From assembly GCA_934277495.1 (NCBI GenBank), contig CAKQUI010000046.1:1-16725 (forward strand): a stretch of 16,725 bases of DNA, given 5' to 3'. The notes under the pieces are model-generated. The model had not been told where the DNA came from and did not search any database. It saw nothing but the letters and a program-made list of their open reading frames with translations. The position numbers and the translations under genes are program-made. Position 1 is the first letter of the stretch, and each line of letters opens with the position of its first letter. This document shows, in pieces, positions 13,556 through 16,725 of the stretch. The stretch comes from an uncultured Clostridia bacterium. GTDB taxonomy: Bacteria > Bacillota > Clostridia > Peptostreptococcales > Anaerovoracaceae.

Positions 13556-16500
13556 ATGAACATATTTAAAAGGAAGATCTGCCCCAGGCTACTGTCCTGG
13601 CTGATCATCGCTGCAATGACAGCAGCACTTATACCTTCAGCATTCATGATGCAGACTAATGAAGCCGAGGCAGCAGCTATGCCGCAAAGTCCACGAGTAT
13701 CGAACGGAGAATCCACCTGGGACTGCATCTATTACGGCAATTACTACAAGGAGTCATCGGACAGCAAAGAGCCAGTCAAATGGCGTGTCCTCAATGTGAA
13801 CGGCAGCGAAGCATTCCTTGTTGCTGATGAAAACATAGACAGCGGCATCCTTTATAACGAAGAAGGTTCGGAAAGCGCCTGGGCGGACAGCAATATAAGG
13901 AGCTGGCTGAACAGCACCTTCATAAATGAGGCGTTCTCCAGTCAGGAGCAAAATGCCATAAAAAGCAAAACCATAAAAACCCCCGATAACCCTGTACATC
14001 ATACAGCAGGCGGTGCAGACACGACAGACAAGGTTTTTCTTCTGTCCATAAACGAAGTCACCAGCAGCAAATACGGCTTCAGCACCACCTACCACCCGGA
14101 TGATACAGAAAAACCGGATGAAACAAGGCTGGCAAAGAACACGAAATATACCGCCGATAAAAAACAGGATGAGTCTGCAGGCGAAGCTGACAGCTGGGCG
14201 CTTCGCTCACCGGGCTACGGAGCCGGATATATGTCATATATCAGTTATATGGGGCATGTCGATACATACGGCTGTACATCGGGATGGGATTATTACGGTG
14301 TCCGCCCTGCCATGTACCTTGACCTTTCCGCTACCGACGGATGGTCCGATGCCGGTACTGTGTCTAGCAAGATAACAGTGACTGAACCTGAAGAAGATAA
14401 CAAAGTCAGCGGAGACGTCACTGTAACATACAACCCGCAAATGAAAAAACTCAAAAAAATGGAGATCACAGAAAATTACAGTGATGATTTCTTTTTTACA
14501 GACAACAGCAAATACAACCAGGAACTCGCTGAATTCTCTTTACTGGTAACGATGGCTTCACAGTCCAAATGGACGAATGATATGAACGACAGAGATGCCT
14601 ACATCAAGTCGCTGTTTGTCGATAGACTGAAGTTCACAGAATATTTTTCGAAGAAATACGACGTCACCCTGGACAACACTGACGACACTGTCGGATTCGC
14701 ATTCGCCAGGAAAAATATCGATGGAAATAATGTCATGGCTATAGCCATACGAAGCGGCGGCTATGGCGGTGAATGGGAAAGCAACGGACGTGTATGCGGA
14801 GGGGCCATCGACGGAGAGCACGACGGTTTCGGCTCTGCCGCAAAAGATGTCTTCAGCTATGTCAAAAAATATGCCAGCGAAAACCAGATCGATAAGATAT
14901 GGATCTGCGGATACAGCAGAGGGGCAGCGGTATCAGGCCTTTTAGGCAACAGGATATCCGAAAGCGGTCTGGTGTCGCCGTCGGATCTGTACTGCTATAC
15001 ATTCGAAGCTCCTAAATCCACTTCCACGATAAAGAATGTCAGAGGTGTATACAATATAGTCAGTGTATCCGACGCTATCCCGATGGTACCGCTTGACAGA
15101 TGGGGATTCACAAGATACGGAAAGAACATCTACATCAAAAGCACGAAAGAATCTTTGAAATCCTACAGCAGCAGCGTCGATGCTGTACGGAAAAAGTTCA
15201 GAGACATCACAGGCAACGACCTGAAATCGAATCCAAGGCTGGTAAATGAGCTCATAATCGGGTTTCTCGGCTCGGCTGTGCCGACTGCGACCCATTACAG
15301 CGCTATCCAGACACCTGTAAGCAAATGCCTTGGGACTATGGGAACGGAACAGAAATTCAGGGACGGCAAAAACGAACCATATGACTACACGCCTGTAATG
15401 AAATATTTCAATATCGACCAGATATATTACGGCGATAAGAGCCTTGAAGAGGATTTCAACTCCATTTTCCAGCAGCACTGGCCTGAGGCGACATATGCGT
15501 GGCTGAAATACGGAGAAACTACGGAAACGAATATTTACAAGACGATATCGTTCATAGCCAGGACAAACCCTCTGAATCAGGCATATGCGCCTGCAGCAGG
15601 CCAGAAAGAAGCCGCTACAGGCACAGCAAAACAGACAGACAACTACACAGTAAGAGTCTATGACTCGAACAACGTCAAGGTGGCAGAGATCATTGATGGT
15701 GATTACAGTTCATTTGCAGATAAAAACCCTGACACATCTCTTGAAGTGATAAAAGGCCTGAACAATGAGCTCAGGATCCTGGTGCCTGAAGACGATGAAT
15801 ACAGATTCGAACTCGTTCCGGGCAAAAAGCTTGCCCTGGATTACGAAGTCCAGGAACTGCAGAGAGACGGAGAACTTACAAAGACGATACAGTACAACGA
15901 TATCAAACTTGACAGCAATGATAAATTACAGGGAATATCTAAAGAAGGCACAGGCAGCGACTCTGCTGAATATGACCCTGCTATAAATGAAAACAAAACG
16001 GTCAGAGCTGACGTTGTCGCTGAAGGAACGGAACTTGATGCTGTGAACATCGAAACACAGGTAACAGGTAACGGATATGCTGCAGGAGCCGGCAAATATG
16101 CCGACCAGGCAAAAGTAACGCTCACTGCAAAACCACTGGACGATGCAGTATTTGGCGGCTGGTATGAATCCGGCAAACTGATCTCAAAAGAAACAAGTTT
16201 CACATTCCGTGCCGAAGCGGGAAAAGACAGAAACATCACCGCAAAATTCTGCACGCCTTTACAAAGCAGCGCTGTGAAGCTGTCAAAGACGGCATATGTA
16301 TATAACGGCAAAGCTCAGACACCTGCAGTAACAGTCTCCGGTCTGAAAAAAGGCCAGGATTATACAGTCAGCTTCAGCGGAAACAAGTATGTCGGAACAG
16401 CTTCAGCCAGGATCACAGGCACCGGAAATTATTCAGGTACCATCAAGAAGACATTCAGGATCATTCCAAAGGGAACATCCATAAAAACACTGTCAAAGGC

Positions 16501-16654
16501 AAAAAAAGCATTTACAGTGAAGTGGAAGAAGCAGAGCACACAGACGACAGGATATCAGATCAGATACAGCCTCAGCTCTTCCATGAAATCAGCAAAAACA
16601 GTGACAGTCACTAAAAACTCAGCGACTTCGAAGAAAATAAGCAAACTGAAGTAA
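13556..16654 (+). CDS. Secreted multidomain protein: DUF6273, lipase-like hydrolase, InlB repeat, Ig-like, truncated FnIII
   Basis: This 1032-residue exported protein opens with a Sec signal peptide at 1-40 (KRK, a hydrophobic core, cleavage near AEA-A). Residues 55-260 form a DUF6273 domain (VKWRVLNV, SNIRSWLNSTF, TDKVFLLSINEV, GVRPAMYLDL). Residues about 320-600 resemble a class-3 lipase/alpha-beta hydrolase: nucleophile elbow ICGYSRGAA with Ser454, Asp506 in SVSDAIP, and His580 in TATHYSA as a plausible triad. An InlB B-like repeat lies near 815-900 (FGGWYESGK), an Ig-like repeat at 904-973 (YVYNGKAQTPAVTV), and a fibronectin III start at about 974-1032. The start at 13556 is set by AGGAGGG 11 bases upstream and by the signal peptide. 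The fibronectin domain ends after SKKISKLK, short of its usual last strands. There is no LPXTG anchor. The substrate is unknown. Confidence 0.82.
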   Translation: MNIFKRKICPRLLSWLIIAAMTAALIPSAFMMQTNEAEAAAMPQSPRVSNGESTWDCIYYGNYYKESSDSKEPVKWRVLNVNGSEAFLVADENIDSGILYNEEGSESAWADSNIRSWLNSTFINEAFSSQEQNAIKSKTIKTPDNPVHHTAGGADTTDKVFLLSINEVTSSKYGFSTTYHPDDTEKPDETRLAKNTKYTADKKQDESAGEADSWALRSPGYGAGYMSYISYMGHVDTYGCTSGWDYYGVRPAMYLDLSATDGWSDAGTVSSKITVTEPEEDNKVSGDVTVTYNPQMKKLKKMEITENYSDDFFFTDNSKYNQELAEFSLLVTMASQSKWTNDMNDRDAYIKSLFVDRLKFTEYFSKKYDVTLDNTDDTVGFAFARKNIDGNNVMAIAIRSGGYGGEWESNGRVCGGAIDGEHDGFGSAAKDVFSYVKKYASENQIDKIWICGYSRGAAVSGLLGNRISESGLVSPSDLYCYTFEAPKSTSTIKNVRGVYNIVSVSDAIPMVPLDRWGFTRYGKNIYIKSTKESLKSYSSSVDAVRKKFRDITGNDLKSNPRLVNELIIGFLGSAVPTATHYSAIQTPVSKCLGTMGTEQKFRDGKNEPYDYTPVMKYFNIDQIYYGDKSLEEDFNSIFQQHWPEATYAWLKYGETTETNIYKTISFIARTNPLNQAYAPAAGQKEAATGTAKQTDNYTVRVYDSNNVKVAEIIDGDYSSFADKNPDTSLEVIKGLNNELRILVPEDDEYRFELVPGKKLALDYEVQELQRDGELTKTIQYNDIKLDSNDKLQGISKEGTGSDSAEYDPAINENKTVRADVVAEGTELDAVNIETQVTGNGYAAGAGKYADQAKVTLTAKPLDDAVFGGWYESGKLISKETSFTFRAEAGKDRNITAKFCTPLQSSAVKLSKTAYVYNGKAQTPAVTVSGLKKGQDYTVSFSGNKYVGTASARITGTGNYSGTIKKTFRIIPKGTSIKTLSKAKKAFTVKWKKQSTQTTGYQIRYSLSSSMKSAKTVTVTKNSATSKKISKLK

Positions 16655-16674
16655 GCGCCTAATAACATGATGCC

Positions 16675-16704
16675 TTGTTTTGTGCCATTCGAATCGGTTA
16701 AAAT
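16675..16704 (+). promoter_or_regulatory. Possible promoter of a gene beyond the right edge
   Basis: TTGTTT (16675-16680), 18 bases, TAAAAT (16699-16704). The match is moderate and the downstream gene is outside the window. No terminator for the secreted-protein gene is visible in the 71 bases after its stop. Confidence 0.3.
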
Positions 16705-16725
16705 ACAGTCAGGTCATTTGCTGGC

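Overview
The window looks like chromosomal DNA of an anaerobic member of the Bacillota, class Clostridia. The evidence is AGGAGG-type ribosome binding sites before almost every gene, frequent ATA codons at moderate GC, Clostridia-typical families (DUF4125, DUF4190 with DUF2752, a HipA-like kinase, a DUF6273 secreted protein) and a Gram-positive-style secreted protein. A family such as Anaerovoracaceae is possible but is only a guess. I see no tRNA, rRNA, CRISPR array, insertion sequence or phage module.

Layout. Positions 1-274 hold the 3' end of a YczE/YitT-like membrane protein gene (+). Positions 579-1496 hold two small membrane-protein genes (DUF4190 and DUF2752, both -). Positions 1641-4186 hold a MATE exporter behind an orphan HipA-like kinase (-). 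Positions 4328-6177 hold DUF4125 and the ethanolamine permease gene eutH (-), which is divergent from a LysR regulator (6294-7178, +) across a short region with a LysR-type dyad. Positions 7187-7738 hold a 90-residue cysteine-rich protein gene under a complete cobalamin riboswitch with a terminator expression platform (-). A YeiH-type transporter (+) follows at 7970-9028.

Positions 9154-10433 hold an amidohydrolase translationally coupled to an ECF transporter S component (-). Divergent from them is a CobW-like (G3E) GTPase (10790-11920, +). Both core promoters carry related TATAGT/ACTATA elements, which suggests one regulator for import, hydrolysis and a metal or cofactor chaperone. Positions 12064-13359 hold a uracil/xanthine permease (-). 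Positions 13556-16654 hold a 1032-residue secreted protein with DUF6273, a lipase-like alpha/beta-hydrolase domain, an InlB-type repeat, an Ig-like repeat and a fibronectin III domain that is cut short (+).

A loose theme in 5-12 kb is corrinoid and cofactor metabolism: EutH (ethanolamine ammonia-lyase needs adenosylcobalamin), a B12 riboswitch, and a CobW-family GTPase beside an ECF vitamin-type importer. No canonical new defence or mobile system is visible. The least explained unit is the ECF-S, amidohydrolase and G3E GTPase group.
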